Under the pieces are notes generated by a model, which saw only the letters and a list, made by a program, of their open reading frames with translations, was not told the DNA's origin and made no database searches. Below, in pieces: positions 17,058 to 27,167 of a DNA stretch of 46,089 bases. The stretch comes from an uncultured Prochlorococcus sp. (GTDB taxonomy: Bacteria > Cyanobacteriota > Cyanobacteriia > PCC-6307 > Cyanobiaceae), in the NCBI GenBank assembly GCA_902542595.1, contig CACBVE010000003.1, forward strand, positions 1 to 46,089, written 5' to 3'. Each line of letters starts with the position of its first letter. Within the stretch, counting starts at the first letter, position 1. A program made the translations under genes and the position numbers.

Positions 17058-18482
17058 ATGCTTTCGTCACAAATCAAATCAAATGAGATCATTTTTGGTA
17101 GTTGCAATAAAGATTTATTAGAAGAAATTATTTTCTATGGGATTGGACTTGGGGCTGATTTTGTAGAAATATTTATAGAGAATACAGACACCTCAAGCGT
17201 TCTAGCTGAAGAGGATTTCATTACAAGTGTAAGTCCATCATTTGGAAGGGGTGCTGGTATTAGAATCTTCAAAAATAAAAAGGATGGATTTGTAAGTACA
17301 AATGATTTAACAAAGAATGGCTTGATGAGGTCGGTATCTCAGGCTATTGAGATGTTAGACATAACAGATAATAAAAAAAGAGAAGTATTTAACGGTCTAG
17401 ATAAACATAGGGACTATAGTTTATCCAAGAAAAAATGGATTAATGAAGTCCCATCGATTCATGAGATAAGTGAAAAACTATTAGTCAGCACAAAGTCTCT
17501 GAAAAAAAATAATAAAATAATAACTAGAAAAGGAAGTTACTCAAGAAATCTGCAAGAGATAATTATAGCCTCCAGCGATGGAACCTATGTCTCAGATATC
17601 AGGTTGCATCAAACAGTTGGACTCAACGTGATTGCTAGTGATGCCCAATATAGATCTAGTGGAAGTAGAAGATTTGGATCGTCAGGAATGCCTCATGAAT
17701 TCAGATTATGGGATCACGAAAAAGCAGCTAATGATGTATTCGAAAGCTCAATGAACATGCTTTATGCAGATTATGTTGATGCGGGACAAATGCCTGTTGT
17801 ATTAGCTAATAAATTTGGTGGTGTTATATTCCACGAAGCCTGCGGTCATTTACTTGAAACTACTCAAATAGAGAGAGGAACAACACCATTTGAGAACAAA
17901 TTGAATGAAAAAATTGCACATGAATCTGTAACAGCAATAGATGAAGGAATTTCAGAAGGATCCTTTGGTTCATTATCAGTAGATGATGAAGGTATGGAAC
18001 CCGAAAAATCAGTTCTTATAAAAGATGGAATTTTAAAAAAATTCATATCTGACAGGGCAGGTGAATTAAGAACTGGCCATAAAAGAACAGGAAGTGGAAG
18101 AAGACAAAATTATTCTTTTGCTGCAGCTTCACGAATGAGAAATACTTATATAGCTAAAGGTGAGCATTCGAAAGAGGATTTAATCAATAGTATTAGTGAT
18201 GGTCTTTACTGCAAATCAATGGGTGGTGGCAGTGTAGGTGCTACAGGACAATTTAATTTTGCAGTTGAAGAAGGATATCTTATTAAAAATGGAAAATTAA
18301 CTAATCCAGTAAAGGGAGCAACTTTGATTGGTGAGGCTAAAGAAGTTATGCCAAAAATATCAATGTGCGGAAATGACCTGGAATTAGCTCCTGGATTCTG
18401 TGGATCCATCAGTGGAAGTGTCAACGTAACTGTTGGCCAACCTCATATTAAGGTTGATTCAATCACTGTTGGCGGAAGATAG
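17058..18482 (+). CDS. tldD: TldD-family metalloprotease
   Basis: VIFHEACGHLLE zinc motif, SDRAGELRTGHKRTGSGRRQNYS, full-length TldD. Confidence 0.93.
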   Translation: MLSSQIKSNEIIFGSCNKDLLEEIIFYGIGLGADFVEIFIENTDTSSVLAEEDFITSVSPSFGRGAGIRIFKNKKDGFVSTNDLTKNGLMRSVSQAIEMLDITDNKKREVFNGLDKHRDYSLSKKKWINEVPSIHEISEKLLVSTKSLKKNNKIITRKGSYSRNLQEIIIASSDGTYVSDIRLHQTVGLNVIASDAQYRSSGSRRFGSSGMPHEFRLWDHEKAANDVFESSMNMLYADYVDAGQMPVVLANKFGGVIFHEACGHLLETTQIERGTTPFENKLNEKIAHESVTAIDEGISEGSFGSLSVDDEGMEPEKSVLIKDGILKKFISDRAGELRTGHKRTGSGRRQNYSFAAASRMRNTYIAKGEHSKEDLINSISDGLYCKSMGGGSVGATGQFNFAVEEGYLIKNGKLTNPVKGATLIGEAKEVMPKISMCGNDLELAPGFCGSISGSVNVTVGQPHIKVDSITVGGR

Positions 18483-18485
18483 GAT

Positions 18486-19838
18486 ATGAATTCTAAAGAA
18501 ATAACAACTCAAATCTCTGAAGCTGCAGATTCTCTAAATCTTAAAAAATGGGATTATGGTGCAAGCTTTTCTAATGATTATTCTGTGCAAGTAGATAAAG
18601 GTGAGGCTAAACAACTTAAGGCATCACAAAAGCAAATTTTAACTATAAGAGTTTGGAACGAATCTAATTTAGTTGGTATCACAACAACTAGTGATGTCAG
18701 TGAATCCGGAATTAAAAAAGCTCTAAATCAAGCAAATATTGCATCTGATTTTGGCAACAAGAATGAAAGTACAGAATTCTCACCACTTGCCAAGGATCCT
18801 ATTGAAGTTAAGGACTCAAAAAAAAGAAATCCAGTTGGAATAAAAAAATTACTTACTCTTTTAAGAGAAGCGGAAATAAGTCTATTAGAAAGCCATGAAT
18901 CCATAAAATCTGTTCCTTATAATGGTCTATCTGAGAGTTTTTATGAGAGAGTATACGCGAATAGTGATGGTGCCTTTCGGAGTTATACCAAAAGTCAAGC
19001 TGCACTTTATTTATATGCAAGAGCAGAAGAGGAAAATAAGAAACCTCGTAGCTCAGGTTCTGTAAAACTTGGATATGGAGTTGAAGATATAGATATTGAG
19101 TCGTGTATTAAAGACGCTTCTAATAAAACAATTTCTCATTTAAATTATTCATCTATTAAAACTGATAAATATTTAATATGTTTTTCCCCTGAGTCTTTTT
19201 TAACTATCATTAATGCCTTTAGTTCAATGTTTAATGCTAGAAGCATTTTAGATGGAGTTAGCTTATCTAATAAAAATTCTATTGGAGAGAAACTATCTAC
19301 AGAAGCACTTAATATTTATGATGATGGTCTTCACGAAAAGAATATTTCATCATCACCATTTGATGGAGAGGGAACTCCTACCAAAAGACTATGTTTAATT
19401 AACAAAGGGAGACTTGAAAATTTTATACATTCTGAATCAACTGCAAGAATATTTAAAACAATGCCCACAGGCCACGCTGGACTAGGATCAAAAGTCTCAG
19501 TATCTCCTGATTGGATAGTAGTTGAGAAATCAGAAGAAAACTCAGATCTAAAAACATCATTAGATCACACTACTTATGAGGGAGAGTTTGTTTATATTGA
19601 AGAATTAAATGCAATCCATGCAGGTGTCAGAGCAAGTCAAGGTTCATTCTCTCTTCCATTTGATGGATGGCTCTATAAAAATGGTAAAAAAATCTCAATA
19701 GAATCTGCAACTGTAGCGGGGGATATCAAATATCTTTTGAAGAATATAGTAAATATTGAATCAAACCAAGAGGTTACAACAAGTGGAATTTCTCCACATA
19801 TATGGGTAGATGAATTATCAATAACTGGCGACGCGTGA
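18486..19838 (+). CDS. pmbA: PmbA/TldE-family protein
   Basis: TldD partner, STARIFKTMPTGHAG, HAGVRASQGSFSLPFDGWLYKNG. Confidence 0.9.
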   Translation: MNSKEITTQISEAADSLNLKKWDYGASFSNDYSVQVDKGEAKQLKASQKQILTIRVWNESNLVGITTTSDVSESGIKKALNQANIASDFGNKNESTEFSPLAKDPIEVKDSKKRNPVGIKKLLTLLREAEISLLESHESIKSVPYNGLSESFYERVYANSDGAFRSYTKSQAALYLYARAEEENKKPRSSGSVKLGYGVEDIDIESCIKDASNKTISHLNYSSIKTDKYLICFSPESFLTIINAFSSMFNARSILDGVSLSNKNSIGEKLSTEALNIYDDGLHEKNISSSPFDGEGTPTKRLCLINKGRLENFIHSESTARIFKTMPTGHAGLGSKVSVSPDWIVVEKSEENSDLKTSLDHTTYEGEFVYIEELNAIHAGVRASQGSFSLPFDGWLYKNGKKISIESATVAGDIKYLLKNIVNIESNQEVTTSGISPHIWVDELSITGDA

Positions 19839-20821
19839 GAATTATATTCTGGGGAACACCTGAATATTCAATTGCGAGCCTTGATAGTTTTATTAAATCT
19901 AAGCACGAGGTAATTGGAGTAGTTAGTCAACCCGATAAGAAAAGATCTAGGGGAAATAAATTAATATCCTCACCTGTTAAAAGCTTTGCCGAGCAAGAAT
20001 CTATAAAAATTTATACTCCAGCAAAAATCAGAAACAATATACATTTTATAAATGAACTTAAATCACTATCTTGTGATTTATTTATTGTTATAGCTTACGG
20101 GAAAATATTACCCAAAGAGATATTGGAAATCCCAAAATTTGGATGTTGGAACGCACATGCTTCATTACTTCCAAGATGGCGTGGCGCAGCTCCAATCCAA
20201 TGGTCACTAATAAAAGGCGATGAATTTACTGGTGTAGGAATTATGAAAATGAATGAGGGACTAGATACTGGCGACTTATTATTGGAAGAAAAAATTAAAA
20301 TTGGTAATGACGATAATTTAAATACACTATCGGAAAAACTTAGTATTTTATCTGCAAAATTATTTTTAAAGGCCATATCACTACTCGAAGAAAATATTTA
20401 TAAAAATACTAATTCTCAATTAACAAAACAAAATTCTCTTGAAAGAGAAATTACTTACGCAAGAATGATAGAAAAATCAGACTTTAGTGTTGATTGGGGT
20501 AATGAGGCAATTGAAATTTCTCAAAAAATAAAAGGATTATACCCACGAGCAAATACAACTTTTAGAGGTAAGAACCTAAAAATACTTAAAATCAAAGTTT
20601 TGAGTAGTGATGAAATTAAAAATGAAAAATACCTTTTCATGAGCAATTATTCAAGACCAGGTATTATTCTTGCTGTAATAGAAAATGAAGGAATAATAAT
20701 TTCAACTAAAACTGATCCGATTATTTTGTTAGAAGCAAAACTTGAAGGCAAAAACATTTCTAGCAAAAAGCAATTGATACAACAGTTAAAGCCATCAGTA
20801 GGTGAATATCTCTCAGATTAA
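19835..20821 (+). CDS. fmt: Methionyl-tRNA formyltransferase, GTG start overlapping pmbA stop
   Basis: IIFWGTPEYSIASL, NAHASLLPRWRGAAPIQWSLIKGDEFTGVGIMKMNEGLDTGD. Confidence 0.96.
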   Translation: MRIIFWGTPEYSIASLDSFIKSKHEVIGVVSQPDKKRSRGNKLISSPVKSFAEQESIKIYTPAKIRNNIHFINELKSLSCDLFIVIAYGKILPKEILEIPKFGCWNAHASLLPRWRGAAPIQWSLIKGDEFTGVGIMKMNEGLDTGDLLLEEKIKIGNDDNLNTLSEKLSILSAKLFLKAISLLEENIYKNTNSQLTKQNSLEREITYARMIEKSDFSVDWGNEAIEISQKIKGLYPRANTTFRGKNLKILKIKVLSSDEIKNEKYLFMSNYSRPGIILAVIENEGIIISTKTDPIILLEAKLEGKNISSKKQLIQQLKPSVGEYLSD

Positions 20822-21531
20822 GTTTTAGATTCTTTTTTAGAGAATCCCCAAATGAAAGCAAAAAGAATCAAAAAATAAAAATAATAGTCTGGAAGAATAG
20901 ATTCTTTAATTAATGTATTTAGTAAAAGTTTAATCCCCACTATTAAAATTGCTACGTAACCGGCTGTTTCTAATCTAGAAAATATATCAAGAAGTTTTAG
21001 AAAAATCCCCGATGTAAATCTTAAGGCTAATACTCCAATCACTACTCCAAATATAATTAATATGTATTGATCACTGATAGCTACTGCAGTAGTGATACTA
21101 TCAATGGAAAAAGCAAAATCAGTAATTGAAAGAAGCGCTACAACCCTAAAGAACCTAAAATTATTTTTATTATTATCTGTACCATTTTCAGTGTTTTCTA
21201 TATCTGAATTTAAAAAAACATTTGAGAAGAATAAGTATATTAAATAAAAACCAGCAAAAACTCTAATAAAAATAAACTTTAGAAGAACATTAGATAATAT
21301 GATCAGAATAATCCTAAATAATAAAGATATTGTTATGCCAATATTTAAGGCTCTTGACCTTAATTCTGAACTGTTGAGGGATTTAGTAAGAGAAGCTAGT
21401 GCGACAGCATTATCTGCCGATAATAATAATTCTAGAGCGATTAATATTGGTAAAAGTGTAAAGATTTCGTACCAACTATCTACCTGATCTAGTGTGGGTA
21501 TAAAAGAATTTATTGCAGCTGAATCCATCAA
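20818..21531 (-). CDS. TerC-family integral membrane protein
   Basis: ALELLLSADNAVALASL, FAFSIDSITTAVAIS motifs. Confidence 0.9.
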   Translation of the reverse strand: MMDSAAINSFIPTLDQVDSWYEIFTLLPILIALELLLSADNAVALASLTKSLNSSELRSRALNIGITISLLFRIILIILSNVLLKFIFIRVFAGFYLIYLFFSNVFLNSDIENTENGTDNNKNNFRFFRVVALLSITDFAFSIDSITTAVAISDQYILIIFGVVIGVLALRFTSGIFLKLLDIFSRLETAGYVAILIVGIKLLLNTLIKESILPDYYFYFLILFAFIWGFSKKESKT

Positions 21532-21602
21532 ATATTATTCACAATCAGTATAAAATCTAATATAATATATCGGTTATTTGCAATCAAGATTGATAACTAT
21601 AA

Positions 21603-24600
21603 ATGAGTTTAAATACTTTAGTTGATTATATTTCGAACTCACAAATTACTTCTGAATTAATAAAAAGAATTTCAAAAAATAATGAATTAAATATTGTTGG
21701 TTCAAGTAGATATGCAAAATCAATAATCTTAGATAGCATCGCAAAAAAAGAGAAAAAAAATATATTATTAATTTGTCCTAGTGTAGAAATTGCCTACAAA
21801 TGGATAGGTTATTTTGAAAGTATAAATGATAAAGAAGTTTTATATTATCCTCCAACAGAACATCTACCATACTCATCAATTAATAAATCCAAAGAGATTG
21901 AATTTAGTCAGCTTACTGTTTTATCGAAATTAATAAAAAAAGAGAAAAATGAACTTAATATTGTTATATCAACAGAAAGATCACTACAACCACATCTAAT
22001 AAATAAAAACTTTTTAATTGAAAACAAGTTAGATTTGCAAAAAGGGGTTCAAATAGAGATTCAAGAATTAGCAAATAAACTTACTTTACTTGGTTATACG
22101 AAGGATAATGTAACTTCAACAGAGGGATTCTGGAGTAGGAGAGGGGAAATATTAGATATTTATCCTGTCAATAATGAGTTTCCTATAAGATTAGAATTTT
22201 TTGATAATGTAATTGAGAAAATAAGAGAATATGATCCCCATACACAGAAAACATTAGAAAGTATCAATAATATTGAAATAATACAGGCTGGATTTGATTT
22301 GCTAATTAAAGATAAGTTAAATAATTTATCTAAGAACAGTATTTTTAATTCAGAAGATACAAATAAAAATAATCTTGATCGTTATTTAGGAATAATTGAA
22401 AAACAACCCTCTAATATAATAGATTTTATAAATACGCAAACAATTCTTGTAATTGATGAATTAGAAGATTGTACGAAGTTTGCAAATAATTGGTATCTAG
22501 ATTCAGAAAGTAATTTTGATAATTGTGAATATGAATTAAATGAGAACCTTAAAAATAATGATATTAACTTAGAGGCCAAACCTAACTTACATTTAAAGTT
22601 TGACGAAATATTAAATTCACTAGGAAATTTTAATTTGATAAAATTTTATGAATTTGAATCTCCAGTCAATGTTGATAATAAGTTTTTGTTAAATGATAAA
22701 AGAATAAATTCATACTCTAAAAATATAGGAAAATTATCCAATGATATAAATAAAAATATAAAAAATAATGAAAAAGTATGGATATTATCAGCACAGCCAT
22801 TGAGAACTAGGACTTTACTTTTTGAGCACGAATGTATTACAAACTTCTTAAACAATCCAAATGATATTTATGAAGCATTCAAGTCAATTAATAATTCAAC
22901 TCCTTTAATTTTAAAAAATAAGAACAATTATGAAATCGAGGGTTTTTATCTTCCGATATGGAAAGTTGTCCTGATAACAGATAAAGAATTATTTTCACAA
23001 CAATCTATTTTTAATAATGTATTCATAAGAAGAAAAAAAAGAAGTATAAATTCAAATATAAATATAAATAAGATTAGCCCCGGTGATTTTATAGTACATA
23101 AAAATCATGGAATAGGAAAATTTTTAAAAATAGAAAAAATAAATATAACTGGAGATTCAAGAGATTATTTAGTCATTCAGTATCAAGATGGGAAGATAAG
23201 TGTTGCCGCTGATCAACTTGGTAGTGTTAACAGATATAGATCAAGCGGAAAAATAAAGCCAAAAATAAATAAATTAGGAGGTACAGAATGGGAAAGAATA
23301 AAAGATAAAAATAAGAAACAAATAAAAAAAGTTGCTGTCGATATTTTAAAACTTTATGCAAAAAGAGAAAAATTAAAGGGATACATTTACCCAGAAGATG
23401 GTCCTTGGCAAGATGAATTAGAGGAATCATTCCCTTATCAACCAACACCTGATCAAATTACTGCTGTAAAAGAAATAAAATCTGATATGGAAAGCGATAA
23501 GCCAATGGATAGGCTAGTTTGTGGAGATGTAGGTTTTGGCAAAACAGAAGTCGCCGTTCGAGCTATTTTTAAGGCCATAACATCAGGCAAACAGGTAATA
23601 TTACTAGCTCCTACAACAATCCTAGCTCAGCAACATTGGAGAACAATAAATAATAGATTTTCACCTTACCCAATAAAAGTATCGTTACTAAATAGATTCA
23701 AAACCGTTAATGAAAGAAAGGAAATCTATGCTGGTTTGAAAAACAACAAAATTGATTTAGTTGTAGCAACGCACCAAATTTTAGGAAAAGAAATAGAAAT
23801 TAAAAACTTAGGACTACTTGTTATTGATGAAGAACAAAGATTTGGAGTAAGGCAAAAGGAGAAAATTAAAAAATTAAAAAACAACATAGACGTTTTAACT
23901 CTCTCGGCAACTCCAATTCCAAGAACTCTTTATATGAGTTTATCTGGACTAAGACAAATGAGCTTATTAAATACTCCTCCTCCATCAAGAAGATCAATAA
24001 AAACATATTTATCTGAAATAGATATGGATGTTATAAGAACTGCAATTAATCAAGAACTTGATAGGGGAGGTCAAATTTTTTATGTTCTGCCAAGAATTTC
24101 TGATATTGATCAAGCTGTAAACAAATTAAAAAATATGTTTCCCAGCTTAAAATTTATTATTGCTCATGGGCAAATGAACGAAACAGAGCTTGAAAATGCA
24201 ATGATTGCTTTTAATAATGGAGAAGTAGATCTAATGATATGCACAACGATAATTGAAAGTGGATTAGACATCCCTAAAGTAAATACAATCATTATTGAAG
24301 ATTCTCACAAATTTGGCCTTTCACAACTTTATCAACTTAGAGGAAGAGTTGGTAGAAGCGGTGTACAAGCACATGCTTGGTTATTTTATCCAAATATAAA
24401 TAAAATTAATGATGCTGCAAAACAAAGATTGAAAGCGATAAAAGACTTTTCAGAACTAGGTAGTGGATACCAACTTGCAATGAAAGATATGGAAATAAGA
24501 GGTGTTGGTAGTTTACTAGGAGAAGAACAAAGTGGGAAGGTAAATGCAATTGGATATGATTTATATATAGAAATGCTCCATGAGGCTATTTCAGAAATCA

Positions 24601-25115
24601 GTGGGCAAGAAATACCTGAAGTTAACGACACTCAAATTGATCTACCAATAAATGCATTTATACCTGCAACATGGATATTAAACAAAGAAGAGAAGCTTGA
24701 GGCTTACAAATCTGTTACTGGATGTTCAAATAATGATGAATTAACTGAATTAGCTACAGACTGGGTGAATAGATATGGAAACTTACCCAAACCTGTTGAG
24801 TCCTTAATTATGATAATGAGATTAAAATTACTTGCTAAAAGATGTGGTTTTTACAAAATTAAACAAAAAAAACCCAATATTCTTATAGAAACTAAATTAA
24901 AAAAATCAACTTTTAAAGTACTTAAAAATTCATTACCTAGTAGTGTTCAAAATAAATTTAATTTTGATGAAGGGGAACAATGGTCTTTAATAACTATAAG
25001 AGGTTTAGGAGTCACTGAAGTTCAAAATCAAATTGATCAATTGATGTATTGTTTTGGTTTATTTATAGAAGAAATAAATAATTTTGACAAAGGCCTACTT
25101 ATTAAAAAAGAATAA
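21603..25115 (+). CDS. mfd: Transcription-repair coupling factor
   Basis: CarD-like RNAP-interaction domain (SPGDFIVHKNHGIGKF), RecG-like helicase motifs (LVCGDVGFGKTEVA, VIDEEQRFGVRQKE, LSATPIPRTLYMSLSG). Confidence 0.98.
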   Translation: MSLNTLVDYISNSQITSELIKRISKNNELNIVGSSRYAKSIILDSIAKKEKKNILLICPSVEIAYKWIGYFESINDKEVLYYPPTEHLPYSSINKSKEIEFSQLTVLSKLIKKEKNELNIVISTERSLQPHLINKNFLIENKLDLQKGVQIEIQELANKLTLLGYTKDNVTSTEGFWSRRGEILDIYPVNNEFPIRLEFFDNVIEKIREYDPHTQKTLESINNIEIIQAGFDLLIKDKLNNLSKNSIFNSEDTNKNNLDRYLGIIEKQPSNIIDFINTQTILVIDELEDCTKFANNWYLDSESNFDNCEYELNENLKNNDINLEAKPNLHLKFDEILNSLGNFNLIKFYEFESPVNVDNKFLLNDKRINSYSKNIGKLSNDINKNIKNNEKVWILSAQPLRTRTLLFEHECITNFLNNPNDIYEAFKSINNSTPLILKNKNNYEIEGFYLPIWKVVLITDKELFSQQSIFNNVFIRRKKRSINSNININKISPGDFIVHKNHGIGKFLKIEKINITGDSRDYLVIQYQDGKISVAADQLGSVNRYRSSGKIKPKINKLGGTEWERIKDKNKKQIKKVAVDILKLYAKREKLKGYIYPEDGPWQDELEESFPYQPTPDQITAVKEIKSDMESDKPMDRLVCGDVGFGKTEVAVRAIFKAITSGKQVILLAPTTILAQQHWRTINNRFSPYPIKVSLLNRFKTVNERKEIYAGLKNNKIDLVVATHQILGKEIEIKNLGLLVIDEEQRFGVRQKEKIKKLKNNIDVLTLSATPIPRTLYMSLSGLRQMSLLNTPPPSRRSIKTYLSEIDMDVIRTAINQELDRGGQIFYVLPRISDIDQAVNKLKNMFPSLKFIIAHGQMNETELENAMIAFNNGEVDLMICTTIIESGLDIPKVNTIIIEDSHKFGLSQLYQLRGRVGRSGVQAHAWLFYPNINKINDAAKQRLKAIKDFSELGSGYQLAMKDMEIRGVGSLLGEEQSGKVNAIGYDLYIEMLHEAISEISGQEIPEVNDTQIDLPINAFIPATWILNKEEKLEAYKSVTGCSNNDELTELATDWVNRYGNLPKPVESLIMIMRLKLLAKRCGFYKIKQKKPNILIETKLKKSTFKVLKNSLPSSVQNKFNFDEGEQWSLITIRGLGVTEVQNQIDQLMYCFGLFIEEINNFDKGLLIKKE

Positions 25116-25188
25116 ATTATTAAATAATTATTTAAAATACGCGAAAGTGTTTAATATCGGTTAGGTTTATGAAAATTTAGAGATTTTC

Positions 25189-25350
25189 ATGGGTGAATAT
25201 ATTGACATAACTGTTCAAAATTCGATTCTACCTTTAACAATTATTTTATCATCACTTTTATTAGGTATTTATGCTCTATTTGGAATTGAAACAGAAAATG
25301 ATGATGATGACTCTGACTCTGGAAGCGGTGGTTTAATGCAACCAATATGA
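25189..25350 (+). CDS. Small single-TM protein with acidic Ser/Gly tail (53 aa)
   Basis: Manual translation MGEYIDITVQNSILPLTIILSSLLLGIYALFGIETENDDDDSDSGSGGLMQPI*. Confidence 0.65.
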   Translation: MGEYIDITVQNSILPLTIILSSLLLGIYALFGIETENDDDDSDSGSGGLMQPI

Positions 25351-25352
25351 AA

Positions 25353-25721
25353 TTATTTATAAATTATTTGCTTTGATTTTCTTTTAGACACCCTAAGTAA
25401 TCTATAAAAAGAACCTATTATTAAAATTAAAGCAGTAAATAATGAGATTAAAATAAAAATCACTAAAAATAATTCGTATAAATTAGAAAAAAGTTCAATT
25501 ATTAAGTTAAAGGACTTATTTAATGTCGTAGGTAAATTTTGAAAAAGTAAATATTTATTGGGTATTAAATAATTTATATAAACTAATAAAAGACTTAAAA
25601 TAAACAAAAAAGTAGCTTCTGTAAATAGTCTCTTATTGGATTTTCTTCTTAAGCTTAATTTTTTTTTAAAAATATATTTTTTAGAGTTCATATTTATATT
25701 TGGAATGTTCAAATCTGCCAT
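25353..25721 (-). CDS. Hypothetical membrane protein (two TM)
   Basis: 122 aa ORF with two hydrophobic segments. Confidence 0.55.
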   Translation of the reverse strand: MADLNIPNINMNSKKYIFKKKLSLRRKSNKRLFTEATFLFILSLLLVYINYLIPNKYLLFQNLPTTLNKSFNLIIELFSNLYELFLVIFILISLFTALILIIGSFYRLLRVSKRKSKQIIYK

Positions 25722-25803
25722 ACTTCAAAGCCTAAAGAATAAATTAATAATTATTCTGAAAAGAAATTACCCTATACTATCGTGTTTACATATAGTATGC
25801 TAA

Positions 25804-26397
25804 CTAGCCTTTGTTTAGATTTATTAGTTCATTTTTTTCCTTATCTTCAATAGGATTATAAAAATAAATAAAAGGAGCGGAAAATATAATTAAAGAACAA
25901 ATAGCAATAAACGGTGGCAAAACGAAATTAAAAAATTTAACTTTTTTGTTTAAACCAAATCTTACTTTTTTAGAAATATTGTTAGATAGATCAGTTTTTT
26001 TTATTCTAATTTTTGATGATTCTTTTAACTGATCAAAACAATTTATGGTATCTGACAATAATGAATTACCAATCTTTAAAATTAAGGGTTTAACATCAGG
26101 TTTAGAGCTCTTAAGAACAATATTATGCATGTAAAGATTTTCAGCTTTTATATCAATTAATTTAGACTCATATATCGGTATTTCGTTTTTGATTAAAAGA
26201 TTTGAATACATATAAAAAGCATTCATTATTGGTTCTAAATGTTCAATTTTACCTTCAATAAGTGGTTTATTTATTATGGTTAATTTCCATTGTGAAATTA
26301 TGGATATTTGATCTTTATTTTCATTATTTGAATAATCCGGTAATCCAATTATTTCTAGAGTAACCGCAGACTGATGAAATGATAATTTATTTTGCAT
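25804..26397 (-). CDS. DUF4335-like protein with C-terminal TM
   Basis: LSFHQSAVTLEIIG..., adjacency to DUF3038-like gene. Confidence 0.7.
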   Translation of the reverse strand: MQNKLSFHQSAVTLEIIGLPDYSNNENKDQISIISQWKLTIINKPLIEGKIEHLEPIMNAFYMYSNLLIKNEIPIYESKLIDIKAENLYMHNIVLKSSKPDVKPLILKIGNSLLSDTINCFDQLKESSKIRIKKTDLSNNISKKVRFGLNKKVKFFNFVLPPFIAICSLIIFSAPFIYFYNPIEDKEKNELINLNKG

Positions 26398-26401
26398 ATT
26401 T

Positions 26402-26863
26402 TTAAAAATCGAATAAAAAATTCTTCAACTTTTGATAACCCTCAATTGAAATGCAAAGAGATAAGGTAAGTAAAGAATTTATAATAATTTCATCATTTTT
26501 TGTTTGATTTAAAAGTTTTTTCACTCTCATACTATCTAAGTTAAATCTCTCCTTAATCAACTCGGTAAATCTCTTATTAAAGTCATCCCAAATAACTGAA
26601 CTATTTTTAAGATCCTCTTTTGATTGAAGTATCTCTCTGATATAAGGATATAAATATCTAGTCATTTCAACAGTGATTTTAATTAAGGCATCAAATTCAT
26701 CTACTCTAATATTGTTTTTCAAATAAGATTTTCTCAATGGATTATTATTTCTTACTTTCCAAATACTAACTTTATTTGGAAAAATATCATTAAAATTAAG
26801 CCTATTTGATATGGTATAAAGGGATTGTATGCCATTTAAATCAATAGTCTCTAGAATTAACAA
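26402..26863 (-). CDS. DUF3038-like protein
   Basis: LETIDLNGIQSL..., WKVRNNNPLRKSYLKNNIRVDEFDALIKITVEMTRYLYPYIREIL. Confidence 0.7.
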   Translation of the reverse strand: MLILETIDLNGIQSLYTISNRLNFNDIFPNKVSIWKVRNNNPLRKSYLKNNIRVDEFDALIKITVEMTRYLYPYIREILQSKEDLKNSSVIWDDFNKRFTELIKERFNLDSMRVKKLLNQTKNDEIIINSLLTLSLCISIEGYQKLKNFLFDF

Positions 26864-26964
26864 TAATAAATCAAGCTTCTCTATTGATTGCCTTGATACC
26901 TGATTTACTTTAGTTAAAAATGTAATTGTTCTTTAATAAATATGAATTAATTATAACAGAATTA

Positions 26965-27162
26965 CTATTCCATTATTTGAAATAAAAATGAATATAACTT
27001 ATCAAGTTCTTCAATAGTTAGCATTCCATAACTCCATAATAATATTGGTAATGGAGTTTTATTTTTTATAGATAATTTTATACCAAGTTCGATAGAAGAC
27101 TCTTCTAAACCTACTTCATTAAATAAATAAATTATCATATCTTTAGATATAAAATTGTTCAT
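26965..27162 (-). CDS. DUF2949-like small protein
   Basis: LGIKLSIKNKTPLPILLWSYGMLTIEELDKLYSFL pattern. Confidence 0.7.
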   Translation of the reverse strand: MNNFISKDMIIYLFNEVGLEESSIELGIKLSIKNKTPLPILLWSYGMLTIEELDKLYSFLFQIME

Positions 27163-27167
27163 GACTT

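Noticed and set aside
17864-18424. Minus ORFs within tldD
   Set aside because: Antisense shadows of a strongly conserved gene.
22382-24631. Minus ORFs within mfd
   Set aside because: Antisense shadows of a strongly conserved gene.
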